Positions 1-10,757 are shown, counted from the stretch's first letter. The stretch is DNA of 43,317 nt from Holophaga sp. (GCA_031292735.1 JARLGP010000116.1:1-43317), one strand, 5' to 3'. The notes: generated by a model not told the origin, from the sequence alone. Numbers and translations: made by a program.

Positions 1-992
1 CCGGTCTCGATCAGGGCCGTGGCGATGATGGTGAGGGAGCCGCCGCCCTCGATGTTCCGGCCCGCGCCGAAGAACCGCTTGGGCCGCTGCAGGGCGTTGG
101 AGTCCACGCCGCCGGACAGCACCTTGCCGGACAGCGGCACCACGGTGTTGTAGGCCCGGGCCAGCCGGGTGATGGAGTCCAGCAGGATCACCACGTCCTT
201 CTTGTGCTCCACCAGGCGCTTGGCCTTCTCGATGACCATCTCGGCCACCTGCACGTGCCGGGTGGCGGGCTCGTCGAAGGTGCTGGAGACCACCTCGCCC
301 TTGACGTTGCGCTCCATGTCGGTGACTTCCTCGGGCCGCTCGTCGATGAGCAGCACGATCAGGAACACCTCCGGGTGGTTCAGGGTGATGCTGTTGGCGA
401 TGTTCTGCATCAGCACGGTCTTGCCGGTGCGCGGGGGGGCGACGATCAGGGCGCGCTGGCCCTTGCCCAGGGGCGTCATCAGGTCCATCACCCGGGTGGA
501 AAGCTCCTGGGCGTCGCGTTCCATCTTGAGCATGCTGGTGGGATAGAGCGGGATCAGATCGTCGAAGTGGACCCGCTCCTTGGCCATGCCGGGCGGATCG
601 AAGTTGATCGCATCGATGCGCAGCATCGCGAAGAACTTCTCCTCGTTCTTCGGCGCCCGGATCATGCCGGACAGGGTGTCCCCGGAGCGCAGGCTGAACT
701 TGCGGATCTGGCTGGGCGAGACATAGATGTCATCGGCGCCCGCCAGGTAGTTGTGCTCCGGCGCGCGCAGGAAGCCGAAACCCTCCGGCAGCACCTCCAG
801 CACCCCTTCGGCGAAGAACTGGCCCTCCCGCTGGGCCTGCGCCTCCAGAAGGCGGAAGATCAGCTCCTGCTTGCGCATGGACAGGGGGCTTTCGATCCCA
901 TACGCCTTGGCCATCTCTGCCAGACGGCCGATGGACTGCTCCTTCAGATCCTGAAGGCTCAGGACGGCAGGGGCTTGGGATTCGATTAGCAT
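1..992 (-). CDS. rho: Transcription termination factor Rho, C-terminus beyond window
   Basis: Rho is the hexameric RNA-dependent ATPase that ends transcription at Rho-dependent sites and acts on nascent RNA in the cytoplasm. Translating the minus strand from the ATG at 992 gives an N-terminal helical domain ([21 protein letters not shown]), then a cold-shock-like RNA-binding domain containing GFGFLR. The ATPase domain follows, with Walker [11 protein letters not shown], Walker [10 protein letters not shown], and the Rho-specific stretch [20 protein letters not shown]. About 330 residues are present, so the last roughly 80-90 residues lie off the left edge. A GAGGGAAG ribosome binding site sits just before the ATG. 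The N-terminus is compact, without the long insertions of actinobacterial Rho. A single-gene unit is likely, because a promoter-like sequence lies directly upstream. Confidence 0.96.
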   Translation of the reverse strand, partial: MLIESQAPAVLSLQDLKEQSIGRLAEMAKAYGIESPLSMRKQELIFRLLEAQAQREGQFFAEGVLEVLPEGFGFLRAPEHNYLAGADDIYVSPSQIRKFSLRSGDTLSGMIRAPKNEEKFFAMLRIDAINFDPPGMAKERVHFDDLIPLYPTSMLKMERDAQELSTRVMDLMTPLGKGQRALIVAPPRTGKTVLMQNIANSITLNHPEVFLIVLLIDERPEEVTDMERNVKGEVVSSTFDEPATRHVQVAEMVIEKAKRLVEHKKDVVILLDSITRLARAYNTVVPLSGKVLSGGVDSNALQRPKRFFGAGRNIEGGGSLTIIATALIET

Positions 993-1007
993 AGAACTTC
1001 CCTCAAT

Positions 1008-1016
1008 GGGGGGGGG
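1008..1016 (-). repeat. C9 homopolymer tract in rho leader
   Basis: Nine consecutive G on the plus strand read as C9 in the rho leader. The tract lies between the promoter-like sequence and the ribosome binding site, about 16 bases before the ATG. Homopolymers of this length can slip during replication, and C-rich unstructured RNA is what Rho binds. Either property could matter for expression of rho, but no function is shown. Confidence 0.5.
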
Positions 1017-1047
1017 CAGTGCAAGTTTGACTGCTTAGGGATCGTAA

Positions 1048-1077
1048 AGAATAACGCAAAATCCGCGATCACGCCAA
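1048..1077 (-). promoter_or_regulatory. Putative sigma70-type promoter of rho
   Basis: On the minus strand TTGGCG (1077-1072) and TATTCT (1053-1048) are separated by 18 bases, a reasonable match to a housekeeping -35/-10 pair. It would give a leader of about 50 nt ahead of rho. The region between rho and the hydrolase gene is AT-richer than its surroundings. The assignment rests on consensus match only. Confidence 0.45.
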
Positions 1078-1099
1078 GAGCTTCTGAGAATTAACCAAA

Positions 1100-1918
1100 T
1101 CAGTCCCTGATGAACGCGCTCACCCGCTCGCAGAAGGGGCCGGGACGCTCCACCGGGAAGGCGTGGCCCACGCCCGGCACGATCTCGAACCGGGCCTGGG
1201 GGATGCCCTGGGCCGTCTCCAGGCATTTCCAGGGCGGCGTCAGCAGATCCTCGGCCCCGGCCAGCAGCAGGACCCGATCCCGGATGGCGCCGAGGCTCGA
1301 ACGGAAGTCCCATTGCAGCACACCTTCTATCTGGTGGCGTGAAGCATGCAAAGGTTCATTCAAAGTGCCGCGTTTGAGGAAATAGTCCCGGAGCACGGCG
1401 TAGCGGGGTTCCAGGAAGCGGTCACCCCACAGGTCGGGCGCCGCGGCGTCGAACTGCATGCCGGGCCCGCCCACCTCCAGGCAGTGCAGCCAGTGGCGCA
1501 GGCGCACGGCCATGGCGAAATCGGTGCGCGCCACGGCGCTGGTGAGCACCGCCCCGGAGATGGCGCCCGGGTGCGCGGCCAGCAGTTCCAGGCCCAGGCT
1601 GCTGCCCATGGACAGGCCGACCAGCCATGGCCGCTGGATGCCCAGGCGCGCCATGAGCTCCCAGGCGTCCGCCGCCAGCAGGGGCAGCGTATAGGGCCCT
1701 TCCAGCGGGGCGCTGGAGCGGCCCTGGCCGCGGCTGTCGAAGGTCAGCACCCGGTGGTCGGCGGCGAAGGCCTTGAGCGTCCCGGCCCACAGGGTGGTGT
1801 CGGACAGCATGCCGTTGAGCAGGACCAGCCAGGGCGCCCCGGCCGGACCCTGCACCTGGTAGTGCAGGTGCACGCCGGAGGCCAGGGCCAGGCGCCGGGG
1901 CCCGGGCTCCGCGGCCAT
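1100..1918 (-). CDS. Alpha/beta hydrolase fold protein
   Basis: This is a 272-residue serine hydrolase of the alpha/beta fold, substrate unknown. The nucleophile elbow is GLSMGSS with Ser103. An oxyanion-side LLNGMLSD lies at about residues 33-40. The acid is probably Asp224 in AGAEDLLTPP and the histidine His252 in GVGHAF. The layout resembles the 3-oxoadipate enol-lactonase and BioH-like esterase group, but the true substrate cannot be read from sequence. The start was placed at the ATG (1918) that overlaps by one base (TGATG) the stop of the upstream phosphatase gene. The gene is the last of a tight minus-strand run that starts with pilus genes. There is no signal peptide, so it is probably cytoplasmic. 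Confidence 0.85.
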   Translation of the reverse strand: MAAEPGPRRLALASGVHLHYQVQGPAGAPWLVLLNGMLSDTTLWAGTLKAFAADHRVLTFDSRGQGRSSAPLEGPYTLPLLAADAWELMARLGIQRPWLVGLSMGSSLGLELLAAHPGAISGAVLTSAVARTDFAMAVRLRHWLHCLEVGGPGMQFDAAAPDLWGDRFLEPRYAVLRDYFLKRGTLNEPLHASRHQIEGVLQWDFRSSLGAIRDRVLLLAGAEDLLTPPWKCLETAQGIPQARFEIVPGVGHAFPVERPGPFCERVSAFIRD

Positions 1919-2403
1919 CAGCCCTCGCCCCGCAGCTGGGCCGGCGCGAAGTGCGCCGCCAGTTCGAAGCGCCCGGCCTGCCAGTGCAGCACAGCGGAGC
2001 TGGCCGGCTTCATCTCCGGCAGCGCGCCGGTCAGGTGCTGGATCAGTTCCGACAGGAAAGGCTGGTGGCTGACCAGGGCGATGGTGTCGAACGGCTGCGC
2101 CTCGGCCACCAGGCCCAGCAGCCAGGCTTCCGCCAGGACCGGGCTGGCGTCGGGTTCCAGCCCCTCCCAGCAGGCCACCGGGAAGCCCTCGGCGGTGGCC
2201 TCCTTGAGGCACACCAGGGTCTCCGCGGCCCGGCGGTACGGGCTGGAAATGCCCCGCACCGGCACGTAGCCGCGCAGCACCAGGCCGCGCATGGCGGCCC
2301 GGGTCCGCTCCCAGCCCAGGGCCGTGAGGGCCCGGTCCGGGTCGCGCAGGCCGTGGCCCGGGTCTTCGGCGATGCCGTGGCGGATGAGCAGCAGGGTGAT
2401 CAT
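1918..2403 (-). CDS. sixA: SixA-like histidine phosphatase
   Basis: This 161-residue protein belongs to the histidine phosphatase (phosphoglycerate mutase-like) superfamily. The RHG motif is at residues 8-10 (LLIRHGIAED), with His9 as the expected phosphate acceptor. The second histidine lies in LVSHQPFLSEL. The short length and the sequence around these motifs match SixA, which removes phosphate from histidine in phosphorelay HPt domains. The window encodes many phosphorelay proteins, though none is adjacent to this gene. It starts 14 bases after the RNase J stop and its own stop overlaps the hydrolase start, so co-expression is expected. The exact substrate is inferred. Confidence 0.85.
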   Translation of the reverse strand: MITLLLIRHGIAEDPGHGLRDPDRALTALGWERTRAAMRGLVLRGYVPVRGISSPYRRAAETLVCLKEATAEGFPVACWEGLEPDASPVLAEAWLLGLVAEAQPFDTIALVSHQPFLSELIQHLTGALPEMKPASSAVLHWQAGRFELAAHFAPAQLRGEG

Positions 2404-2417
2404 GAAGCCCTTCCTTG

Positions 2418-4151
2418 TTACATGGCGCCCAGGGAGGACATGGCGTCCAGGATCATGGGGACCACCACGGGGCGGGTCTGGGTGGTCTTGCGGATGATCC
2501 GGCGCAGGGACTGGCGCAGGAGTTCGATGAGCAGATCCTTGTTCTTGCGGATCTCCAGCGGCGCCCCTTCGAAGGCGGTGCGCACGGTCTCCCGCAGCAG
2601 CTGGCCGTAGGCCGGGTCGTCCGATAACACCACGAAGCCCCGGGTGAGGATCGCAGGCTCTCCGGCCAGTTCGCCGGTGGCCGGATCCACCATGAGGGTG
2701 GCCACCACGATGCCGTCCTCCTGCAGGATCAGCCGGTCGTGGATGACCCGGGCGTCCACCATGTGGTCCACGCCCTGGTCCACGAAGCACTTGCCCACGG
2801 GCACGCTGCCGGCCAGGTTGGCCGAACCGTCCCGCTTCAGCTGCAGGCACTCGCCCCCGTCCAGGAGCAGGATCCGGTCCGACGGGTAGCCCATCTTCTC
2901 GGCCAGTTGGCCGTGGCACTTGAGGTTGCGGTAGGTGCCGTGCACCGGCGCCATGAAGCGCGGGCGCACCATGCGGATCATCTCCGCCGAATCCTCCCGG
3001 TGGCCGTGGCCGGTGGCGTGGATGGTCCCGATCCCCTCCAGGGTGGTCTCCGCGCCCAGCCGGGAGGCGGTGTCCAGCATGCGCGAGATGCCCACCTCGT
3101 TGCCGGGGATGGCCCTGGAGCTGAGCACCAGCCGGTCCCCGGTGGTCATCTTCAGCCCCTTGAGCTCGCCCCGCAGCACCCGGGACAGGGCGCTCATCTC
3201 CTCGCCCTGGGTGCCGGTGCACAGCACCACCACCTGCTTGGGCGGGAACAGGGAGACCTCCTTGGCGTCGATGAACAGGTCGTCCGGCAGCGCCAGCTTG
3301 CGCAGGCCCCGGGCCACGGTCACGTTGCGGTCCATGGAACGGCCCAGCAGGCAGACCTTGCGCTTCTCTTCGAAGGCCAGGTCCAGGATGGTCTGGATGC
3401 GGTGGATGTTGGAGCTGAAGGTGGCGAGGAACAGCTTGCCCTTGGTCTTGCGGAAGGCGTCGCGCAGCCCTTCCCGGCACTGCTGCTCGCTGGGGGTGGG
3501 GGTGGTCTTCAGGATGTTGGTGGAATCCGACAGCAGCACGGTCACGCCGGCGTCGCCCAGTTCCTTGAGCCGGGCGGTGCCGGTGAGCCGGCCGTCCACC
3601 GGGGTGGGATCCAGCTTGTAGTCGCCGGTGTGCAGCACCACGCCCCAGGGGGTGTGCAGGGCGATGCTGCAGGCGTCGGGAATGCTGTGGGTGACCGGGA
3701 TCCACTCCGCCTCGATCTCGCCGCCGCCGATCGGCAGCCGGCCGAAGTCCTCCACCACGTGCATGTGCCGGGGGCTCCACAGGTTGAATTCCTTGAGCTT
3801 GCCCTCCAGGAGGCCCATGGTGAAGGCCGAACCGTAGACCGGCACCGGCCAGCGTTCCAGGAAGTAGGGCAGTGCGCCCAGGTGGTCCTCGTGGCCGTGG
3901 GTGAGCAGCACCGCGTCGATCCGTTCGGAGAAGGCTTCCAGGTAGGCGAAATCGGGCACGATGCTGTCGATGCCGGGCTGGTCCTCGGAGGGGAACAGCT
4001 GGCCGCAGTCGATCAGGAACAGGCTCTTGGCGGTGTGCACCACCAGCGCGTTCATGCCGAATTCGCCCAGGCCGCCGATGGGGATCAGGCGCAGCTCATC
4101 TTTGCCGGGCAGGTCCTGCCAGCGATCGAAGGGGGGGTAGGTAATCTGCAT
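2418..4151 (-). CDS. rnj: Ribonuclease J
   Basis: RNase J is a metallo-beta-lactamase/beta-CASP endo- and 5'-exoribonuclease that matures and degrades RNA. The 577-residue product has the zinc motif THGHEDH at about 84-90, further ligands in VTHSIPDA and HTGDYKLD, and the beta-CASP signatures LLGRSM and CTGTQGEE. A late ATGHGHRED and VHGTYRNL follow, and a C-terminal domain of about 100 residues. The length is typical of the family. The start is the ATG at 4151, 11 bases after the rsmA stop, so the two are probably one transcript. Having RNase J in a probable Gram-negative fits Acidobacteriota and several other phyla. RNase J1/J2 paralogy cannot be judged from one copy. Confidence 0.93.
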   Translation of the reverse strand: MQITYPPFDRWQDLPGKDELRLIPIGGLGEFGMNALVVHTAKSLFLIDCGQLFPSEDQPGIDSIVPDFAYLEAFSERIDAVLLTHGHEDHLGALPYFLERWPVPVYGSAFTMGLLEGKLKEFNLWSPRHMHVVEDFGRLPIGGGEIEAEWIPVTHSIPDACSIALHTPWGVVLHTGDYKLDPTPVDGRLTGTARLKELGDAGVTVLLSDSTNILKTTPTPSEQQCREGLRDAFRKTKGKLFLATFSSNIHRIQTILDLAFEEKRKVCLLGRSMDRNVTVARGLRKLALPDDLFIDAKEVSLFPPKQVVVLCTGTQGEEMSALSRVLRGELKGLKMTTGDRLVLSSRAIPGNEVGISRMLDTASRLGAETTLEGIGTIHATGHGHREDSAEMIRMVRPRFMAPVHGTYRNLKCHGQLAEKMGYPSDRILLLDGGECLQLKRDGSANLAGSVPVGKCFVDQGVDHMVDARVIHDRLILQEDGIVVATLMVDPATGELAGEPAILTRGFVVLSDDPAYGQLLRETVRTAFEGAPLEIRKNKDLLIELLRQSLRRIIRKTTQTRPVVVPMILDAMSSLGAM

Positions 4152-4162
4152 ATGGGGCTCGC

Positions 4163-4954
4163 TCAGGACGGGGATGGCAAGGAAAGGGAGGATCGGAACA
4201 GGCCGAGCCAGGCCGCGGGCGGCACGGCCTCGGCGCGGACGGCGGCCGGCAGACCGGAAGCCGCCAACAGGCTGCGGGTCTGGTCCGGGGTGAAGCGCCC
4301 GTGCCAGTTGTTGGCCAGGGTCTTGCGGCGGTGACTGAAGCTTTCGTGCAGGAAGGCCAGCAGGGCCTTGCGCTGGGCCATGGGCACGGCGTCGGCCCTG
4401 GGCTCGAACAGCAGGACGGCGGAATCCACCTTGGGGGCGGGCCGGAACGCGCCCGGACCCAGCTTCAGCATCCGGGAAAGGCGGCAGCAAAGCTGGGCCA
4501 GGACCGAGAGGGGGCCGTACTCCTTCTCGCCGGGCCGGCCCATGAGCTTCTGGCCCACTTCCAGCTGGAACATGAGCACCATCCGCTGCCAGGGGAGATC
4601 GGTCACCAGGAAGCGGGTGAGGATGGCCGTGGCGGCGTTGTAGGGCAGGTTGCCCACCACGCTGAAGGGACCGCCGAAATCCAGCGGGGCCAGCACCGCG
4701 TCGCCCAGCACGGGATGGAAATGGGAAACCCCCTGGAACCGCTGGGTGAGCACGGCGATGGCCTCCGGATCCAGGTCCACCGCCCACAGCGGGCGGCCGT
4801 CCGCCAGCAGCGGTTCGGTGAGAACCCCGGGGCCCGGCCCGATCTCCAGCAGCTGGGGCGCCGGAACCGCCAGGGCGGCTTCGGTGATGGTGCGGATCGC
4901 CGTTTTTTGGATAAGAAAATGCTGGCCGAACCGCTTCTTCGGGATCAATTTCAA
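4163..4954 (-). CDS. rsmA: 16S rRNA dimethyladenosine transferase RsmA (KsgA)
   Basis: RsmA dimethylates the two adjacent adenines in the 3' terminal helix of 16S rRNA, using S-adenosylmethionine. Diagnostic motifs are KKRFGQHFL near the N-terminus, the SAM-binding LEIGPGPGVLT, the catalytic NLPYN, and a C-terminal helical domain containing HRRKTLANNW. The start is uncertain. TTG at 4954 gives KLIPKKRFGQH and 263 residues, the usual length. An upstream GTG at 4978 and another at 5074 would add 8 or 40 residues without family support, the latter overlapping the end of the pilus gene. None of these has a convincing ribosome binding site; GGTGGAG lies 18 bases before the TTG. The gene is closely followed by RNase J. 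Confidence 0.92.
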   Translation of the reverse strand: MKLIPKKRFGQHFLIQKTAIRTITEAALAVPAPQLLEIGPGPGVLTEPLLADGRPLWAVDLDPEAIAVLTQRFQGVSHFHPVLGDAVLAPLDFGGPFSVVGNLPYNAATAILTRFLVTDLPWQRMVLMFQLEVGQKLMGRPGEKEYGPLSVLAQLCCRLSRMLKLGPGAFRPAPKVDSAVLLFEPRADAVPMAQRKALLAFLHESFSHRRKTLANNWHGRFTPDQTRSLLAASGLPAAVRAEAVPPAAWLGLFRSSLSLPSPS

Positions 4955-5046
4955 TGAATCGGGTTGACCATGCTCCACCCATTGAGGGTAACCCGGTATG
5001 CCAACCAAAGGGTCGGAAATATTGGCATCCGTGCCAACGGCCGCCC

Positions 5047-5676
5047 TTACAGGCCAGGTATTTCCGTACGCCACGCCAGGATCCGCAGGTTCCGGGGCGG
5101 ATCCGGGCCGGGGTCACCGGGCCGGTCCGGGGCGGATGGTCCAGCCGGCGGCAAACCAGGGGTAGCGTTCGAAGGCCCGGGCAGACCACCGGTGGCGGGA
5201 ACCTCCGGCGGCACGGGCGCAGGCACCGCCACCAGCAGTTCCCGCACATGGACGAAGCCGGACCGATCCTCCCCTTCCAGCGCGCTGCGGCCCACGGCGG
5301 TCGCCAGCCAAAGCCGCTCCGTCGGGGCGCCAGGCGCATCCCCGGGCCGGGGCAGCGCCCCCAGGAGCTGGATCCGAAGCTGGAAGCTTTGCCGGAACCG
5401 CGAACCTGGCGTTTCCGGGAGCAGGCCAGGCGCCAGGGCTGGTTCCTGCCCGGAGTCCAGCGCCTGGCGGCCGTCCGCGGAGCCGCACCAGGCCAGGAAC
5501 CAGGCCAGGCCCGACTCCGCAGCCGCGGCCGCCTCGGCACCCCGCTGGGCGTTGCCGCCCATGGGCAGTTCCCGTATCAGGTTCCGGCTGGTGGCAAAGC
5601 CCACGCCGGCCAGGAGGGTCAGCAGCATGAAGGCCGCCAGCAGGGCCACCGCGCCGGCGCCCCGGTCCGTCCTCAC
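5047..5676 (-). CDS. PilX-like minor pilin assembly protein
   Basis: The 209-residue protein has one N-terminal hydrophobic helix (about residues 8-30, AVALLAAFMLLTLLAGVGF) followed by AEAAAAAESGLAWFLAW, the alanine-rich amphipathic segment typical of PilX- or GspK-type pilus proteins. It lacks the Glu5-type prepilin motif of its two neighbours, as is common in this group. The C-terminal third is rich in proline and glycine. The start is a GTG at 5676 whose bases overlap the pilW stop by four (GTGA), showing tight translational coupling. The probable role is in initiation or the tip complex of type IV pili, with insertion in the inner membrane. A type II secretion GspK relationship cannot be excluded. 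Confidence 0.7.
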   Translation of the reverse strand: MRTDRGAGAVALLAAFMLLTLLAGVGFATSRNLIRELPMGGNAQRGAEAAAAAESGLAWFLAWCGSADGRQALDSGQEPALAPGLLPETPGSRFRQSFQLRIQLLGALPRPGDAPGAPTERLWLATAVGRSALEGEDRSGFVHVRELLVAVPAPVPPEVPATGGLPGPSNATPGLPPAGPSAPDRPGDPGPDPPRNLRILAWRTEIPGL

Positions 5677-6761
5677 AGGCCGAAATTCCGGGGCGCCAGC
5701 CGCAGGGTCTGGCTGCGCAGGACGGCCCGGGGCGCCCCGGGCGGGCCTTCCGGGCTGCCGGTCTCCAGCTCCACCTCCAGCACCCCGCCATGGTGCCGGA
5801 ACCAGAGCGGATCGGAAGGCTCAAAGGCCAGCCCCTCCCGGCCGCGGCGGCCCTGGAGCCGGGTGGCGAGGTTGCCGGCCGTTTCGGCCCAGGTGGCGCC
5901 CCGGATCCCCGGGAAAACCGGGTCGGGGCTGAAGTCGACCCGGAACCGGGTGACGTTTTCGGCCAGCACCTCATGGCTTGCCTCCCCCCGGTGGGCCGGT
6001 TTCAGGAACCGTTCCCACCGGGGCGGCGCGCGGTCCGCCGGGTAGGCCGTCTCGAACCGCACCAGGCACGGGACCCTCTGGCCGCCGCCATCCCTGGACC
6101 GGCCCTGGTATTCCAGGGCCAAGGGCATCACCGCGTAGCACACCAGCCGCAGGGGGCGGACCACCTGGACCCAGGCTCCGGCCTGGTGGGGGAAGCCGAA
6201 GGCGGCGCCGGCGGCGCCGCCGGGCCGGACCACCGGCACCGGCCCGGCCCGGCCCGCGGCCAGTTCCACCGGGCTGGCCACCTGGGCGAATTCGAACCGT
6301 TCGCCGGCCACCAGCACCAGGTCCCCCGCCGCAAGGTCCAGGTCCCGGGCCGGGCGCAGCTGCAGTTCCGCGGCCGGATCCCCGCCCGTGACGGCGTGCT
6401 CCAGCCGGACCCGCACCGGCAGCGCGGCGTCCAGGATGAAGCTCAGCTGGTCCGACGGATTGCCGCCGCGCTGGCCGGGAACCAGCATGAAGCCGCCTTG
6501 CAGCCCTGGATCGGCGCCGGCCGCCACCGGCAGGGTGCGCAGCTCCGGCGGCGGGAACAGGCAGCCCATCCCCCGGAGGTCCCCGGCGATCCGGTCCATG
6601 GCCCAGCGCACCGCCCGCTGGGCCGTCAGCGACTGGTTGACCCGGTTCCAGCCGGCCAGATGGGCCAGGTAGACCCGGACCATCCCGCCCAGCAGAAGGG
6701 CCATGAACGCCAAGGCCACCACCAGCTCCACCAGGGTGAGACCGGAACTCCTCCGCCTCAT
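5673..6761 (-). CDS. PilW-like type IV minor prepilin
   Basis: The 362-residue protein opens with MRRRSSGLTLVELVVALAF, a class III prepilin signal. Cleavage would occur after the glycine, giving a mature protein with Glu5 and a hydrophobic N-terminal helix of about 20 residues. The large C-terminal domain contains QSLTAQRAVRWAMDRIAGDLR, a typical PilW/GspJ segment, then family-variable beta-rich sequence. It is expected to be processed by the prepilin peptidase and to act in the minor pilin priming complex. It starts 7 bases after pilV and overlaps the next gene by 4. GspJ of type II secretion is the alternative, though the order and the large size favour a pilus. Confidence 0.75.
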   Translation of the reverse strand: MRRRSSGLTLVELVVALAFMALLLGGMVRVYLAHLAGWNRVNQSLTAQRAVRWAMDRIAGDLRGMGCLFPPPELRTLPVAAGADPGLQGGFMLVPGQRGGNPSDQLSFILDAALPVRVRLEHAVTGGDPAAELQLRPARDLDLAAGDLVLVAGERFEFAQVASPVELAAGRAGPVPVVRPGGAAGAAFGFPHQAGAWVQVVRPLRLVCYAVMPLALEYQGRSRDGGGQRVPCLVRFETAYPADRAPPRWERFLKPAHRGEASHEVLAENVTRFRVDFSPDPVFPGIRGATWAETAGNLATRLQGRRGREGLAFEPSDPLWFRHHGGVLEVELETGSPEGPPGAPRAVLRSQTLRLAPRNFGL

Positions 6762-6768
6762 GCCGGCC

Positions 6769-7173
6769 TCACGGGCCCGCCAGCCGGGTCAGGCAGACCC
6801 GGCCGGGAACCGGGTCGGCCCAGGTCACGGTGGCCCGCAGCGCGGCGGGGCCCTCCCCGTGCGCCGGCGGCGTCCGGCTCACGGTCACCGTGAAGAAGCC
6901 GGAAGGACCACGGGTCGGCCGGCCGTTCCGGTCGAACCGCTCCGTGCCGGTGTCCGGCTCCTGCCGGCCCGGAACCGGCTCCAGGGCGTTGCCGGCCAGG
7001 GTCAAGGCGGCCAGGCGGATCCAGGTTCCGCCCAGCCCCCGCACCACGCCCAGTTGCAGGGCGCACAGCCCCAGCAGACCCACGCCCAGCAGGCAGGCCA
7101 CCAGGAGGAACTCCACCAGGGAGAACCCCTCCCGGAAAGCGGGCCTGGGGCGGGCTGGGGAACATCGTCGCAT
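6769..7173 (-). CDS. PilV-like type IV minor prepilin
   Basis: A 134-residue prepilin-like protein. A short basic leader ends in FREGFSLVEFLLVACLLGVGL, where the cut after glycine leaves a mature N-terminus with Glu5. The remainder is short, as in PilV/GspI, with a beta-rich C-terminal domain. ATG 7173 was chosen because it gives a normal leader length of 17 residues or so; an upstream in-frame start at 7230 would make a leader of over 30 residues. It is the first gene of the minor pilin trio and likely of the whole run down to the hydrolase gene. No clear promoter was seen upstream. Confidence 0.72.
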   Translation of the reverse strand: MRRCSPARPRPAFREGFSLVEFLLVACLLGVGLLGLCALQLGVVRGLGGTWIRLAALTLAGNALEPVPGRQEPDTGTERFDRNGRPTRGPSGFFTVTVSRTPPAHGEGPAALRATVTWADPVPGRVCLTRLAGP

Positions 7174-7301
7174 GGGCCCATGGTGGGAAACCGCAGGATT
7201 TTTTCCATGATTTTCAATCCTGGCGCCCACTCCACTTGGACCGTCCCGGGGATCCGTGGACCGCGGCCGGGAAGGCCGAAGACTACTTTCTAGTCACCCG
7301 C

Positions 7302-7330
7302 TTGCCGCCGGTTCCTTCAGCCGGTACCCT
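7302..7330 (+). promoter_or_regulatory. Promoter-like sequence before methyltransferase remnant
   Basis: TTGCCG (7302-7307) and TACCCT (7325-7330) are spaced by 17 bases and end six bases before the ATG of the truncated plus-strand methyltransferase. The spacing is ideal but the hexamers are only partial matches. If real, it would be a surviving promoter of a broken gene and would read towards the convergent O-methyltransferase gene. Confidence 0.3.
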
Positions 7331-7336
7331 TGGCGG

Positions 7337-7446
7337 ATGCAGCCGGGACAACCAAGCCGAACCGCCATGGGCGCCGCCATCCACCGGGCCGCGCACCAGG
7401 TGCTGGAGGACGTCCGGGTCTTTGCCGATCCGCTAGCGCTGGCCGA
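7337..7446 (+). pseudogene. 5' remnant of LCM-type SAM methyltransferase
   Basis: Reading the plus strand from ATG 7337 gives about 36 residues including QPSRTAMGAAIHRAAHQVL and VFADPLAL. These closely match the conserved N-terminus of bacterial class I SAM methyltransferases of the leucine carboxyl methyltransferase-like family, in which a QPSRTA segment and an F-DPLAL segment occur in this order. After about 7440 the reading frame runs into the antisense of a different gene and family similarity stops. The family is normally near 280-300 residues, so this is a remnant of about an eighth. The break lies at the stop codon of the minus-strand O-methyltransferase gene. It is recognised by motif memory only and needs a database search. 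Confidence 0.6.
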
Positions 7447-8383
7447 TGATCCAGTCCCCGTCCGGCACGGGTCGGAAGCTTTCCCGGCAGCCGGCCGCCT
7501 CCAGCCAGGAACGGTACTCGGCCTCGGTGTAGGTGTTGCCGTGCGGGGTGCCCACCAGCATGTTCAGGGCGAACAGGGCCGCGGTGGGCGGCCCGGCCCG
7601 GTCCGGATCCAGGATGAACTCGCGGATGGCCACCCGCCCGCCGGGCGCCAGGGCCTTGACGCACCGGCCCAGGAGGTTCTGGTTGCCGTCTTCGCTGAGC
7701 ATGTGGCAGATGGCCGAGACCAGCACCAGATCGTAGCCCGCCCCCAGGTCGTCGCTGCGCAGGTCGCCTTCGCGCACCGTGACCCGGTCCTGCAGCCCCG
7801 CTTCCCGGATGTGGCCCTGGGCGATGGGCAGCACCGCCGCCAGGTCCAGCACCTCGGCGCGCAGCTCGGGGTTGGCCTCGGCGAAGGCGATGGCGAAGGT
7901 GGCCGGCCCGCCGCCCACGTCCAGCATCCGCCGCACCCCCTTGGCGCCGATCACCCGCAGGGCGTCGCCGGTGATGGTCCTGGCCCGGGTGTGCATGGCG
8001 GCGATGAAATGCTCCACCTGGGCCCCGGCGGGGCCGAAGCGGGGGGTGCTGCCGGACCGCACCGCCCGGGTGAGCCCGGACCAGGTGTCCCACAGGTGCG
8101 CCATGTGCATGAGCCCGGCCCGCTCCTGGCCCAGGGCCCGGGCCGCCTCGGTGCAGCGGAAGCGGTCGCCCTCCTTGACCAGGACGCCCAGGGCGGTGAG
8201 GGCGTTCAGCAGCATGCCGGCGGCCCGCGGGTCGCAGCCCGCCTTCGCGGCCACCGCGGCGGCATCGGCGCCGGCCCCCACGGCCGGCAGAATATCCAGC
8301 TCCAGCGCGGTGAGGAGCACTCGGCTCTCCTGGAAACCGCGCAGCGCCTGCAAGAGATCCGGAAGCGTTCGGGACTCGGTCAT
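7433..8383 (-). CDS. O-methyltransferase, HIOMT/CrtF-like family
   Basis: The 316-residue protein has an N-terminal winged-helix dimerisation domain (about 10-90, with FQESRVLLTALELDILPAV). A Rossmann SAM domain follows, with the glycine-rich MLDVGGGPATFAIAFAE at about 150 and LAPGGRVAIREFIL. This is the layout of small-molecule O-methyltransferases of the hydroxyneurosporene, caffeate and acetylserotonin type. The substrate is unknown; no biosynthetic genes are adjacent. It lies 40 bases after priA on the same strand, and its stop codon sits inside or beside the end of a plus-strand methyltransferase remnant. That suggests it may have arrived, or been rearranged, by recombination. Confidence 0.82.
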   Translation of the reverse strand: MTESRTLPDLLQALRGFQESRVLLTALELDILPAVGAGADAAAVAAKAGCDPRAAGMLLNALTALGVLVKEGDRFRCTEAARALGQERAGLMHMAHLWDTWSGLTRAVRSGSTPRFGPAGAQVEHFIAAMHTRARTITGDALRVIGAKGVRRMLDVGGGPATFAIAFAEANPELRAEVLDLAAVLPIAQGHIREAGLQDRVTVREGDLRSDDLGAGYDLVLVSAICHMLSEDGNQNLLGRCVKALAPGGRVAIREFILDPDRAGPPTAALFALNMLVGTPHGNTYTEAEYRSWLEAAGCRESFRPVPDGDWIIGQR

Positions 8384-8423
8384 GGCAGCCTCCTGGGGGT
8401 GGGCACCGAACAGGATACTCGCC

Positions 8424-10712
<2,289 letters not shown>

Positions 10713-10757
10713 CCTGGGCATCATAGCGCCCATCGTGGGCTGCACGCGGGGCCGGGG

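Noticed and set aside
2739..4334. A 531-codon plus-strand frame
   Set aside because: Antisense of RNase J and the end of rsmA, with no recognisable motif.
5047..7173. Type II secretion pseudopilins GspI-J-K
   Set aside because: Not excluded, but no other gsp genes are present. The order and the sequence of the third protein look more like PilV-PilW-PilX, so the pilus reading was kept with moderate confidence.
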